A DNA stretch of 64,000 nucleotides from Georgenia sp. EYE_87 (GTDB lineage Bacteria > Actinomycetota > Actinomycetes > Actinomycetales > Actinomycetaceae): assembly GCF_023148685.1 (NCBI RefSeq), contig NZ_JAHXNL010000003.1, positions 164,379-228,378 of the forward strand. The letters run 5' to 3'. The stretch's first letter is position 1. Every line of letters begins with the position of its first letter. This document shows positions 1 through 7,965 of this stretch, piece by piece. The position numbers and the translations under genes are program-made. The notes under the pieces were generated by a model that was not told where the DNA came from, ran no database searches, and saw only the letters and a program-made list of their open reading frames with translations.

Positions 1-148
1 CGCCGACAATAGGTCTGTCTGGACTTGCTTGTCAACGACCCGTGACACCGGCCCGGCCCGCCCCGGGGCCCCCCCCCCCCCCCCCCCCCCGGAACGAGCA
101 CGGCCGGCCCCGGGCGATACTGCCCCGGGCCGGCCGCGCACGCTCCGG
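1..148. other. Left-edge non-coding stretch with a poly-C run
   Basis: No gene is supported here. The only distinctive content is an uninterrupted run of 22 C at 69-90, directly after a CCCCGGGG block. It lies downstream of the leftward serine hydrolase gene that ends at 149. A homopolymer this long is rare in an actinobacterial genome, so it may be a sequencing or assembly artefact (see findings). Confidence 0.6.
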
Positions 149-1966
149 TCAGTCCGCGAGGGACCAGCCGTCGGCGACCATGCGCGCCCTGTCGGCCGGC
201 TTCCGGTCGTCGAAGACCGGCCCGTCTGCGGAGTCGACCCGCACCCGGTCGAGGTAGACACCCTGGCCGCTGTAGAGCGCGTCGGTGACGTAGCTCAGCC
301 GGACGGTCACCTCCCCCGCCAGGCCGTCGAGCTGGAACGTTGCGTCCCACCAGCGGTGCTCGCCGAACCCGGAGACGACGCCGTCGCTCGCCCGCTCCTC
401 GGGGCCGGCCACGAGGGTGCCGGGCAGGCGCTGCCAGGTGGCACCGCCGTCGTCGGAGGCCTCGACGAGGAGGCGGTCGGTCTCCTCGGTGTGGAACCAC
501 AGGTCGAGCGCGAGCTCGGCCCCGCCGTCGGGAACGACGACGTCGACGGCCAGGGTGTTCTGCAGCCGGTCGCCAGTGCCGGAGTACCACGCCTCCCCCT
601 GGGTGAAGCGATGGTCGGCGGCGGCGAGACCCGCGGCGCGGGCGACGGCGCGGCGCTGCGGGTTGACGTTGCTCCAGTCGCGGCTCGGGTGGACGCGGTT
701 GGTCATGAGGATCGCGATGGTCTCCGTCCACGGGTCGATGACCAGCGAGGTGCCGGTGTAGCCGGTGTGTCCCGCGCTGCCGGGGCTGGTGAGCGCGTCG
801 TGGTAGAACCACGCCTCGAGCTCCGGCCCGAGGCCGCGGTGGGCGGAGCTGATGTCCCCGGTGCGGTCCTGCATCATCGCCTCGACGGTGGCCGGCTCGA
901 GCAACTGGGCCTGCCCGTAGCGTCCGCCGTTGAGGAGCATCTGGGCGAAGACCGCCAGGTCGTCGGCAGTGGAGAAGACCCCGGCGTGGCCGGCCACCCC
1001 GTCGAGCGCCCAGGCGTTCTCGTCGTGCACCGATCCGTGGACCAGGCCGCGGCCGGTCCAGGGCTGGTACTCGGTCGCGGCGATCCGCGGGAGCAGCTCG
1101 GCGGGCGGGTTGTACATGGTGTCGGTCATGCCGAGCGGGCCGGTGATCTGCGCGCCCACGTACTCGTCCAGCGGCTGGCCGGACACCGTCTCGACGACCT
1201 TGCCGAGAGTGATGAGCCCGATGTCGCTGTAGACGTAACGGGTCCCGGGCTCGGAGGTGGGCTTCACGGCGTAGACGGCGGCGAGGCGCGACTCGACGTC
1301 CGGGTAGGCGCTGTACAGCGGGAGCCATGCGGGCAGTCCGCCGGTGTGCGTGAGCAGCTGCTCGATGGTCACGTCGGCCTTGCCGTTCGCGGCGAAGGCC
1401 GGGAGGTGATCGGCGACCGGGTCGTCGAGCGCGACCTCCCCGGACTCGACGAGCTGCATGACCGCGACAGCGGTGAAGAGCTTCGAGATCGAGGCGAGGT
1501 CGAACATCGTGTCGGTGCCCATCTCGATCTGCTCCGACGTCGGCAGCTCCGTGTCCGGGTCGGCCCAGCGCAGCGAGTGGCCGACGGCCGTGCGCTCGGC
1601 GACGACCCCCCTGGAGGCCACCAGCGCCACGGCTCCGGGATAGGCCGGGTTCGGCTCGACCGTCAGACCTGCGGCGAGCGCCGGGGCGATCGCGGCGAGC
1701 GCCTCGGCGTCGAGCCCCGCCTGGCTCGCACTGCCGTCCTTGAGGGTGCGCGGCGGGGAGGTGGTGCGGTCCCAGGGGGCCGCGGTCGCGACGGCGGAGC
1801 CGGCCGCGGCGGCAGCGGCGTTGGCGGGGGTCGTGGCGGGCGGGGTGCCGGTCACGGCGGAAGGGGCGGAGGTCGTGGCGGGCGGGGCGGCCGCGGCTCC
1901 GGCGGGGACGACGGCGGCCCCCAGGAGGGCGGCCGCGAGGGCGGTGGCGGTCAGGGTCTTCTTCAT
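149..1966 (-). CDS. Secreted serine hydrolase of the beta-lactamase / class C PBP family
   Basis: A 605-residue exported protein. A Lys-containing hydrophobic signal (about residues 1-26) precedes an Ala/Thr/Pro-rich linker to about residue 65. The catalytic domain has the three family motifs: SxxK (S159-I-S-K162), Y246-S-D and H400-T-G. A beta-rich C-terminal part (about 455-605, with a DGGATW segment) looks like an accessory or binding domain. GGAG sits nine bases before the ATG. It lies downstream of namZ and nagZ on the same strand. In Bacillus subtilis the nagZ-namZ locus also encodes a beta-lactamase-fold amidase (AmiE) that removes peptides from muropeptides, so the same role is a reasonable inference; a DD-peptidase or esterase is not excluded. 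Confidence 0.85.
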   Translation of the reverse strand: MKKTLTATALAAALLGAAVVPAGAAAAPPATTSAPSAVTGTPPATTPANAAAAAAGSAVATAAPWDRTTSPPRTLKDGSASQAGLDAEALAAIAPALAAGLTVEPNPAYPGAVALVASRGVVAERTAVGHSLRWADPDTELPTSEQIEMGTDTMFDLASISKLFTAVAVMQLVESGEVALDDPVADHLPAFAANGKADVTIEQLLTHTGGLPAWLPLYSAYPDVESRLAAVYAVKPTSEPGTRYVYSDIGLITLGKVVETVSGQPLDEYVGAQITGPLGMTDTMYNPPAELLPRIAATEYQPWTGRGLVHGSVHDENAWALDGVAGHAGVFSTADDLAVFAQMLLNGGRYGQAQLLEPATVEAMMQDRTGDISSAHRGLGPELEAWFYHDALTSPGSAGHTGYTGTSLVIDPWTETIAILMTNRVHPSRDWSNVNPQRRAVARAAGLAAADHRFTQGEAWYSGTGDRLQNTLAVDVVVPDGGAELALDLWFHTEETDRLLVEASDDGGATWQRLPGTLVAGPEERASDGVVSGFGEHRWWDATFQLDGLAGEVTVRLSYVTDALYSGQGVYLDRVRVDSADGPVFDDRKPADRARMVADGWSLAD

Positions 1967-2168
1967 GAGGTCTCCAGGCAGGCTGGACCGGGCCGGCGGT
2001 CAGGGACCGCCGGCCGGTCTGTGTCGGGCGGGTGCCGCGGCTCCGCCGTCGGGAGGAGCGACGGCGGGCGGCCGGGACGAGGACGGGCGGGACGGCGGGA
2101 CCCGACGACGCGTCGGACCTCCGGCGTCGTAGCCGAGCCGCGTCGGAGCTACGGCGTCGGGAGCCGGG

Positions 2169-3539
2169 TCAGCCCTTCGCGCCCTCGCCGGGCTTGCCGG
2201 CGTGGTCGGGCCGGCCCGGTCCGCCGTCGTAGAGGCGGTACTGCTCGGCGAGCTCGTCGAAGGCGGCAAGCTCCTCGGCCCAGCCGGCGACGATCTCGTC
2301 GGGGTCGACGCCGGCGTCGAGCTGGGCGCGCACGTCCTTGGAGCCGGAGAGCTGGTCGATCCAGCACGTCTGCTCGGCGGTGCGGCAGTTGGCACCCTCG
2401 CGCCAGTCCACCTCGTCGATGTGCTCGAAGAGCGCGTCGAGCACGTGCAGGCCGGTGGGCACCGGCTGGTAGGCCGCCTCGTCCAGGACGTGGATCTGGA
2501 CGCCGCCGGAGAAGCGCCCGGAGTGCTTGCTGGCGCTCGGCGTGGCGGACATCGGCCGGAACGTCACGCCCTCGAGGCCGCGGGCGTTGAGGTCCTGGGC
2601 GAGGGCGTAGGACTCGGTCTCGTCGATGAACGGCGCCCCGAACCACAGGAACGGCGTGGTGGTGCCGCGGCCCTCGGAGACGTTGATCGACTCGATGAGT
2701 CCGGTGCCCGGGTAGACGATCGCGGTCTCACGCGTGGGGATGTTCGGCGAAGGGAGTACCCAGGGCAGGTCCCAGTCGCTGACGATCTCGGCGGGGTCGT
2801 AGCCCTCCATCTCGACCACCTGCAGGTCCGCCGGGGTCTCGAGGAACTCGTCGTTGAAGAGCAGGGCGAGCTCGCCGACGGTCAGGCCGTGCTGCAGCGG
2901 GATCTCCCGCAGACCCACGAAGGAGCTGATCTCCGGGTAGTCGAGGACGGGCCCGTCGATCCGGTCGCCGAGCGGGTTGGGCCGGTCGAGCACCACGAAG
3001 GTCTTGCCGTGCTCGGCGGCAGCCTCCATCGCGTAGTACATCGTCCAGATGTAGGTGTAGAAGCGGGCGCCGATGTCCTGGATGTCGAAGAGCAGGACGT
3101 CGACGTCCTCGAGCATCTCGGCGCTCGGCTTCCGCGTCGGCCCGTAGAGGGAGTACACCGGCAGTCCGGTGCGCTCGTCGGTGTAGCTCTCGACGTAGGC
3201 GCCGGCGGGGACGCCGCCGCGCACGCCGTGCTCGGGGCCGTACAGCGCGGTGAGGTCGTACCCGCCCTCCTCCTCGCCGGCGATGAGCGCGTCGATGGTG
3301 TGGGTGAGGTCGCTGGTGACGCCGGTGGGGTTGGTGATGAGGCCGACGCGCTTGCCCTCCAGCATCTCGATCTGGTCCTCGAGCAGGACCTCGACGCCGA
3401 GCTCCAGCTCGTGGTCGAGACCGGGCGGGGTGTCCGGCCGGCCGCCGGGGTCCGTGGCCGCCAGGGCGCCGCTGACGCCGACGACCCCGGAGACCGCGAG
3501 CGCCAGTGCCGCCGTGCGGGAAGTTCTGCGTACCGTCAT
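2169..3539 (-). CDS. namZ: Exo-beta-N-acetylmuramidase NamZ (DUF1343)
   Basis: A 456-residue secreted protein with a signal peptide (about residues 1-28) and a full DUF1343 domain. Family hallmarks are visible: the GLITNPTG segment (about 66-73), the YGPEHG motif with the presumed catalytic Glu (about 100-105), FDIQDIGARFYTY (mid-protein) and VLDRPNPL. NamZ enzymes release terminal MurNAc from peptidoglycan chains. An AAGGAG-type ribosome site precedes the ATG. The neighbour upstream on the same strand is a NagZ-type GH3 enzyme, which is the expected partner: NagZ removes GlcNAc and NamZ removes MurNAc in turn. The C-terminus ends in a short Gly/Pro/His tail (PDHAGKPGEGAKG), similar in style to the NagZ tail. 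Confidence 0.9.
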   Translation of the reverse strand: MTVRRTSRTAALALAVSGVVGVSGALAATDPGGRPDTPPGLDHELELGVEVLLEDQIEMLEGKRVGLITNPTGVTSDLTHTIDALIAGEEEGGYDLTALYGPEHGVRGGVPAGAYVESYTDERTGLPVYSLYGPTRKPSAEMLEDVDVLLFDIQDIGARFYTYIWTMYYAMEAAAEHGKTFVVLDRPNPLGDRIDGPVLDYPEISSFVGLREIPLQHGLTVGELALLFNDEFLETPADLQVVEMEGYDPAEIVSDWDLPWVLPSPNIPTRETAIVYPGTGLIESINVSEGRGTTTPFLWFGAPFIDETESYALAQDLNARGLEGVTFRPMSATPSASKHSGRFSGGVQIHVLDEAAYQPVPTGLHVLDALFEHIDEVDWREGANCRTAEQTCWIDQLSGSKDVRAQLDAGVDPDEIVAGWAEELAAFDELAEQYRLYDGGPGRPDHAGKPGEGAKG

Positions 3540-3662
3540 GACCGCTCTCTCCTTCGATGGTCCGCCCGCGGGCGCGGGCGGGTGGGGTGGCCGCCGCGCG
3601 GGCGCGACGGCGTCGTCCGGGGTGGCGGGGAGGGATCCGCCGGGTAGGTGCGGGGGCGTGGA

Positions 3663-3705
3663 GCCGCCCGATCGGTGCCGGGCGGTGGCGCCGCCCGATC
3701 GGTGC
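3663..3705. repeat. Two copies of a 16-bp direct repeat
   Basis: GCCGCCCGATCGGTGC occurs at 3663-3678 and exactly again at 3690-3705, a 27-bp offset. It sits between namZ and nagZ and abuts the perfect hairpin at 3705-3746. Function unknown; a binding site or a relic of local duplication are both possible. Confidence 0.7.
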
Positions 3706-3746
3706 GCGCCCCGGCCGGCCGCGGTGCCGCGGCCGGCCGGGGCGCG
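3705..3746 (-). terminator. Perfect 20-bp GC hairpin directly after nagZ
   Basis: Two exactly complementary 20-base arms (3705-3724 and 3727-3746) are separated by only TG. The hairpin begins five bases after the nagZ stop codon on the transcribed strand. No U-tract follows, so it is a GC-stem (actinobacterial style) terminator or an mRNA-stabilising structure that would reduce read-through from nagZ into namZ. The palindrome itself is certain; its role is inferred. Confidence 0.65.
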
Positions 3747-3751
3747 ACGGG

Positions 3752-5713
3752 TCAGCCCTTGGGGCCGCTGGCGTGCTGGTTGCCCTCGGCGGGACCGGCA
3801 TTCTCCGGCGGGCCTGCGTGCTCGGGGGCGTCGGAGCCGTCCTTCGGCCCGGCGTTCTCCGGCGGGCCGGCGTGCTGCGGCGCGCCCGCGTAGGACAGGC
3901 CGAACCCGAGCGGGAGCAGGACGCCCTCGCCGTCGGCGGTGGGGATGTCGACCGGGAGGCGCCCGGCGGGGTTGATGTCCCCGAGCAGCACCCGGACCAC
4001 GCCCTGGAAGTTCACCAGGTTCCAGCCGTAGCTGTTGACCACGGCGTCGGCGTCCGGGAAGACACTGATGTCGTACGGGTTACGCGTGGCGATGACGATC
4101 ACGGGCACGCCGGTGGCGGCCAGCTCCCTGACCATCTGCTGCTGCGCCGTGTTCCCGGTCGCGTTGTAGGAGGTGAAGACGACGGCGTCCACGTCCCCCT
4201 GGGAGGCGCGGGCGACGGCGCGTGCGCGGTAGGCGGCCGACGGCGAGGTGCCGTTCTCGTAGTCCGCGATCACGTCCACGCCGCGCTCGGCGAGCATCGG
4301 CCCCACGCGCTCGGGCCAGCCGGCGCCGGAGCCGACGACGAGGACGGTCTCGTCACCGTCCAGCGGCAACGTGCGCTCCTCGTTGCGGAGGAGCGTGGCG
4401 GAGCGGTCGGCGATCGTGGCCGCGGTGGCGAGGTGATCGGCGTCGCCGAGGACGTCGCCGACAGCTTCGACGTCGGTGAACGGGTCCTCGAGGATGCCGC
4501 GCTCGGCCTTCCAGGCGAGGATCCGGCGCACCGACTCCTCCAGACGCTCCTCGGTCAGGGTGCCGTCGGCGACGGCCTGGCGGACGCCGTCGAACGAGGC
4601 GTCGACGTCCGGGGAGTTGAGCAGGATGTCGGAGCCGGCCTGGATCGTCAGCACGGCGATCTCCTCCTGGCTCCAGTTGGCCGCCATCGCCGCCATGTCG
4701 AGCGCGTCGGTGGTGATCAGCCCCTCGAAGCCCATCTCGTCGCGCAGCAGCCCGGTCAGGACGGCGGGCGAGAGGGTGCCGGGGAGGGTCGGGTCGATGG
4801 CCTCGACGATGATGTGCGCGGTCATGACCATGTCGACGCCCGCGTCGATGGCGGCCTGGAAGGGCTGCAGGTGCTCGTCCAGGGTGGCACGGTCGTAGGT
4901 GACCACGGGCAGGCCGTAGTGGGAGTCGACGTTGGTGTCGCCGTGGCCGGGGAAGTGCTTGGCCGTGGCCGCCACGTGCTCCTGCATGCCCTGGATCTGC
5001 GCGACGCCGAGCTCGCTCACGGTGTCGGGGTCCTCGCCCATGGAGCGGATGCCGATGACCGGGTTGTCCGGGTTGGAGTTGAGGTCCAGGACCGGGGCGA
5101 AGTCGACGTTGACGCCGATGGCGCGCATCTCCTCGCCGAGGATCTGGCCCTGCTTGTAGGCGAGGTCGGCGTCGAAGGTGGCGCCGAGCGCCATGTTGCC
5201 CGGCAGCACGGTCGCGGGCGGCCCGACCCGGGCGACGATGCCGCCCTCCTGGTCGATGGTGACGGCGAGCGGGACGCCCGGTCCGTCGTCGCCGAGCGCG
5301 GCCTCCTGCAGGCCGTTGGACAGCACCGCGGTCTGCTGCGGGTTGGCTGTGTTGCCGGACCAGGCGAAGTAGAGCACGCCGCCGAGGTCGTACTTCTCCA
5401 CGACCTGAGCGGGGGTGTCGACGCCGTAGCGGGCCTGGTTCTGCGCCTTCATCGAGGTGTCGTGGGCCGAGGAGCCGTAGACGTGAGTCCAGGTCATCTG
5501 GCCGATGAGCTCGTCGAGTGTCATGTCCTCGACGAGCGCGTCGATCTCGGCGGCGGTGGGCGTCGCCGCCGGGGCCGTCGCGGCGGGAACGGCGGCCGGC
5601 GTGGCCGTCGTGCCGGTGACGGAGTGGGCGGGTGCCGTGGCGGCGAGGAGCATCCCCCCGGCCGCCAGTACGGTCAGCCCGGCGCGGGCCGACGTGGAAC
5701 GGGTCAGAGTCAC
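3752..5713 (-). CDS. nagZ: Secreted beta-N-acetylglucosaminidase, GH3 family (NagZ)
   Basis: A 653-residue exported glycoside hydrolase family 3 enzyme. The start is set at the GTG at 5713, preceded by AAGGGGA and followed by an Arg-rich signal peptide; the longer open frame upstream has no ribosome site. The NagZ signature KHFPGHGDT is at residues 252-260, with the Asp-Ser-His loop at 263-265 that supplies the Asp/His catalytic pair of this subfamily. A GH3 C-terminal domain follows (about 390-600). It cleaves terminal GlcNAc from peptidoglycan fragments, here outside the cell. The last ~45 residues are an odd low-complexity tail with two copies of HAGPPENAGP. Its upstream region carries a LacI-like dyad. 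Confidence 0.9.
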   Translation of the reverse strand: MTLTRSTSARAGLTVLAAGGMLLAATAPAHSVTGTTATPAAVPAATAPAATPTAAEIDALVEDMTLDELIGQMTWTHVYGSSAHDTSMKAQNQARYGVDTPAQVVEKYDLGGVLYFAWSGNTANPQQTAVLSNGLQEAALGDDGPGVPLAVTIDQEGGIVARVGPPATVLPGNMALGATFDADLAYKQGQILGEEMRAIGVNVDFAPVLDLNSNPDNPVIGIRSMGEDPDTVSELGVAQIQGMQEHVAATAKHFPGHGDTNVDSHYGLPVVTYDRATLDEHLQPFQAAIDAGVDMVMTAHIIVEAIDPTLPGTLSPAVLTGLLRDEMGFEGLITTDALDMAAMAANWSQEEIAVLTIQAGSDILLNSPDVDASFDGVRQAVADGTLTEERLEESVRRILAWKAERGILEDPFTDVEAVGDVLGDADHLATAATIADRSATLLRNEERTLPLDGDETVLVVGSGAGWPERVGPMLAERGVDVIADYENGTSPSAAYRARAVARASQGDVDAVVFTSYNATGNTAQQQMVRELAATGVPVIVIATRNPYDISVFPDADAVVNSYGWNLVNFQGVVRVLLGDINPAGRLPVDIPTADGEGVLLPLGFGLSYAGAPQHAGPPENAGPKDGSDAPEHAGPPENAGPAEGNQHASGPKG

Positions 5714-5863
5714 AGGTGTCCCCTTGCTGTGTGCCACCCGAGGACGCGCGGAAAACCGTCCCCCGGCAGTTCCTTGCACCCGGGCGGCCTCGCCCGGACA
5801 CGTCTTGACCGGAACCGTAGGACGACCCCCTCCGCACGTCAAGACCTTCCATAGATCGTGCAT

Positions 5864-5882
5864 CGCTTGCAAAGCGTTTTCA
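5864..5882. promoter_or_regulatory. Overlapping dyads, possible LacI-family operator for nagZ
   Basis: CGCTT-GCA-AAGCG (5864-5876) is an inverted repeat and overlaps TGCAAAGCGTTTTCA (5868-5882), whose reverse strand resembles LacI/GalR-type sites built around a central CG. It lies about 150 bases upstream of the nagZ start. No LacI-family gene is adjacent; the only LacI regulator in the window is the ribose one at 30.9 kb. Confidence 0.4.
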
Positions 5883-5953
5883 CCGACAGTGCGCGCAGCG
5901 ACGCGCGCTCGGCGTCTGGGCTCCGTCCTACCGGGCGCCCCCGAGCGCACGTA

Positions 5954-5969
5954 TGTGACTCACGTCACA
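5954..5969. promoter_or_regulatory. CRP-like site TGTGA-N6-TCACA
   Basis: TGTGACTCACGTCACA is an exact match to the CRP-family consensus TGTGA-N6-TCACA (used by E. coli CRP and, in similar form, by actinobacterial GlxR/Crp). It is centred about 113 bases upstream of the DoxX-like gene start at 6075. The match is seen directly; binding is inferred. Confidence 0.55.
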
Positions 5970-6074
5970 CAAAGTTCTGGAACTACGGGACGTTGGCCCC
6001 AAGATCTGGACATATGGGATCGGGATGCTTGATGCAACAAAGACGTTCACAAACAGCCCAAAAGGGAGAGCACC

Positions 6075-6617
6075 ATGGCCACCACCGAGAGTGTCCGGTC
6101 CACCAGCACCACCGTCTACCAGGAGCAGATCGTCACCTCCGGCGCCGCCCGCAAGGCGCTGGCTGTCAGCCGCATCGTCATCGGCTGGGTCTTCTTCTGG
6201 GCCTTCATCGACAAGCTGTTCGGCCTGGGCTTCATGACGCCGGCCGAGCGGGCCTGGATCAACGGCGGCACCCCGGCGCAGGGCTTCATCAAGGGCATCG
6301 AGGGTCCCTTCTCCGGCTTCTTCCAGATGTTCGCCAACCCCTTCGGCGACGTCCTCTTCATGGCCGGCCTGCTGGGTATCGGCGTCGCGATGATGACCGG
6401 CGCGGGCCTGAAGATCGCCGCGGTCACCGGCTCCCTGCTCATGCTGTTCATGTACCTGGCGGAGCTGCCGCTGGCCCTCGGCGGCACGAACCCGATCACC
6501 GACTCCCACTGGGTCGAGGCGATGCTGCTGATCGTCGCGGCCGTCACGCTCTCCGGCGACACCTGGGGCCTGGGCAAGTGGTGGGCCGGCAAGGTCGGCA
6601 ACAGCTGGCTCCGCTGA
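6075..6617 (+). CDS. DoxX/DoxD-like integral membrane protein
   Basis: A 180-residue protein with a 30-residue polar N-terminus and four predicted membrane segments (about 31-52, 88-108, 115-135, 150-166). The pattern of a first helix containing FWAFIDKLFGLGF and a later GAGLKIAAVTGSLLMLFMYLAE helix is typical of the DoxX family, some members of which are quinone-linked thiosulfate dehydrogenase subunits. It is monocistronic, with AAAGGGAGA before the ATG and a strong terminator after it. A CRP-like site lies upstream. The substrate cannot be told from sequence. Confidence 0.75.
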   Translation: MATTESVRSTSTTVYQEQIVTSGAARKALAVSRIVIGWVFFWAFIDKLFGLGFMTPAERAWINGGTPAQGFIKGIEGPFSGFFQMFANPFGDVLFMAGLLGIGVAMMTGAGLKIAAVTGSLLMLFMYLAELPLALGGTNPITDSHWVEAMLLIVAAVTLSGDTWGLGKWWAGKVGNSWLR

Positions 6618-6634
6618 ACCGCGGCACCAACCAC

Positions 6635-6687
6635 GCACCACCCCTGAGAACCCGCAGACGCACCACCACCCAGCACCACCCCTGAGA
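6635..6687. repeat. 15-bp direct repeat in the 3' leader of the terminator
   Basis: GCACCACCCCTGAGA is present at 6635-6649 and 6673-6687, between the DoxX-like stop codon and its terminator. The motif resembles the CACCACCCC units found after rbsC at 34.5 kb. No function can be assigned. Confidence 0.6.
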
Positions 6688-6697
6688 CCCCCACCGA

Positions 6698-6729
6698 GAA
6701 ACCCCGGCCCAGCGGGCCGGGGTTTCTTG
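6698..6729 (+). terminator. Intrinsic terminator of the DoxX-like gene
   Basis: A 13-bp perfect stem (GAAACCCCGGCCC, loop AGC, GGGCCGGGGTTTC) is followed by TTGG. It is the clearest Rho-independent-type hairpin in the window and closes the single-gene transcript. Confidence 0.85.
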
Positions 6730-6779
6730 GTGCCCACGCGCCGGTGCCGCTCGGCAACCGGCCGCGCAGGCTCGTGCGT

Positions 6780-6836
6780 CGAGTGCGACGTTGTCCGGCC
6801 TATGGGCGCCCGACAGGACGGACAACGACGCACTCG
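6780..6836. repeat. 18-bp near-perfect inverted repeat
   Basis: CGAGTGCGACGTTGTCCG (6780-6797) pairs with 6819-6836 with a single mismatch across a 21-base spacer. It lies between the DoxX-like terminator and the 3' end of the leftward metallophosphoesterase gene, so it could terminate that gene; it also has the shape of a small palindromic mobile repeat. Confidence 0.65.
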
Positions 6837-6895
6837 GCGTGGCGCACAGCGAGATGTTCACGCGCTCGCCCTGACGCCGGACCCACGGCCGCGGG

Positions 6896-7918
6896 TCACC
6901 GCCGCGGCACTGTGAACTCGTCGAGGACGTCCCCGGACTGGTCGAGGGCGCGGCCGACGATCCGGTCGTCGTAGACGGCCAGGTCCAGGTAGTGCCGGGT
7001 GGACGTGCTGACCTCGGTGAAGTCCTCCCACCCGGCCGGCCGCAGCTTGGCGGCGCCACCGGAGACGACGTACGTCACCCCCTCGATCGGCCGCGACCGC
7101 TGGTAGTCGTGGTCGTGGCCCGCCAGCACCAGGGGGACGTCGAACCGCTCGAAGAGCGGCACCCACGCCCGGCGCACGTCCAGGTCCGACCCGTGGTCCC
7201 CCGCGGAGAACGGCGGGTGGTGCAGGGCCACGACCGTCCAGCTGCCCGGCGGGACGTCGGCGGCGAGCGTCTCCTCGAGCCACCGGGTCTGCCGCGGCTC
7301 GTCCAGCCGGGTGGTGTCGAGGGCGACGACGCGCACGGGCCCGACCTCCTCGACGTACCAGCTGCTGTCCCGGCCCAGAAGGGCCAGGATCTCGTCCTGC
7401 TCGCCCCTGCGGACGTCGTGGTTCCCGAGCACCGGGATCAGCTCGGTGCCGTCGTCGAGCACGGGCGCGAACGGGTCCGTCACCCGTTCGTCGACCTTGG
7501 ACGCGTGGCCCTGCTCGTAGACGAGGTCGCCGAGCAGCACGAGCGCGTCGTAGGGGCCCTGGTCGCTCGCTTCGTCCACCATCGCGTCGACGGTGGCGCG
7601 GATCTTCTTGTCGCCGGTGCCCGTGTCCCCTGCGACGGCGAGCCGGGCCTCCGGCGTCTCCTCCGCGGTCGGGGGCGCCGTCGGCGGCGCGGTGGGGGGC
7701 GCCGCTGTCGGGGTGGCCGTGGTCCGCGACGGCGTGGTCGAGGGCGCGGCGGGCGCCGAGGTCGGATGGGCCGACGGCGCAGCCGGCGTGGCGTCGTCCG
7801 GCGCCGGGTCACCCGGGCCGAGCAGACCCGCCGCCAGAGCCCAGAGCACCGCGACCACGGCGAGGACGAGCGCGACGGCGGTCGCCACCAGCCCTCGCCG
7901 CTGCTTCATGACACCCAT
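6896..7918 (-). CDS. Membrane-anchored calcineurin-like metallophosphoesterase
   Basis: A 340-residue protein. A single N-terminal hydrophobic segment (about residues 11-33) is followed by a Pro/Ala/Thr-rich spacer of about 60 residues, so the catalytic domain sits outside the membrane. Metal-binding motifs are in family order: GDTGTGD, LLGDLVYEQG, GNHD, ALHHPPFS and AGHDHDYQR. This order fits purple-acid/PhoD-like phosphoesterases. Its substrate is unknown. The second Met (three residues in) is an alternative start. It is divergent from the SIR2-like pseudogene, only 47 bases away. Confidence 0.8.
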   Translation of the reverse strand: MGVMKQRRGLVATAVALVLAVVAVLWALAAGLLGPGDPAPDDATPAAPSAHPTSAPAAPSTTPSRTTATPTAAPPTAPPTAPPTAEETPEARLAVAGDTGTGDKKIRATVDAMVDEASDQGPYDALVLLGDLVYEQGHASKVDERVTDPFAPVLDDGTELIPVLGNHDVRRGEQDEILALLGRDSSWYVEEVGPVRVVALDTTRLDEPRQTRWLEETLAADVPPGSWTVVALHHPPFSAGDHGSDLDVRRAWVPLFERFDVPLVLAGHDHDYQRSRPIEGVTYVVSGGAAKLRPAGWEDFTEVSTSTRHYLDLAVYDDRIVGRALDQSGDVLDEFTVPRR

Positions 7919-7965
7919 GGTGCCGTCGCGGGGCCGGGCGCGGGCCCTGCTCGTAGTCTCGTCGC

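Larger units (their letters stand above)
5714..6074. other. 361-bp divergent promoter region between nagZ and the DoxX-like gene
   Basis: No gene is visible. It holds two separate regulatory-looking sites: overlapping dyads at 5864-5882 nearer nagZ and a consensus CRP-like palindrome at 5954-5969 nearer the DoxX-like gene. This suggests separate control of the two divergent units. Confidence 0.6.

Noticed and set aside
29-5854. Large plus-strand frames (853, 481 and 765 codons) opposite the muropeptide genes
   Set aside because: They are antisense shadows rich in Val/Gly/Asp/Arg repeats without domains; the minus-strand genes have signal peptides and catalytic motifs.
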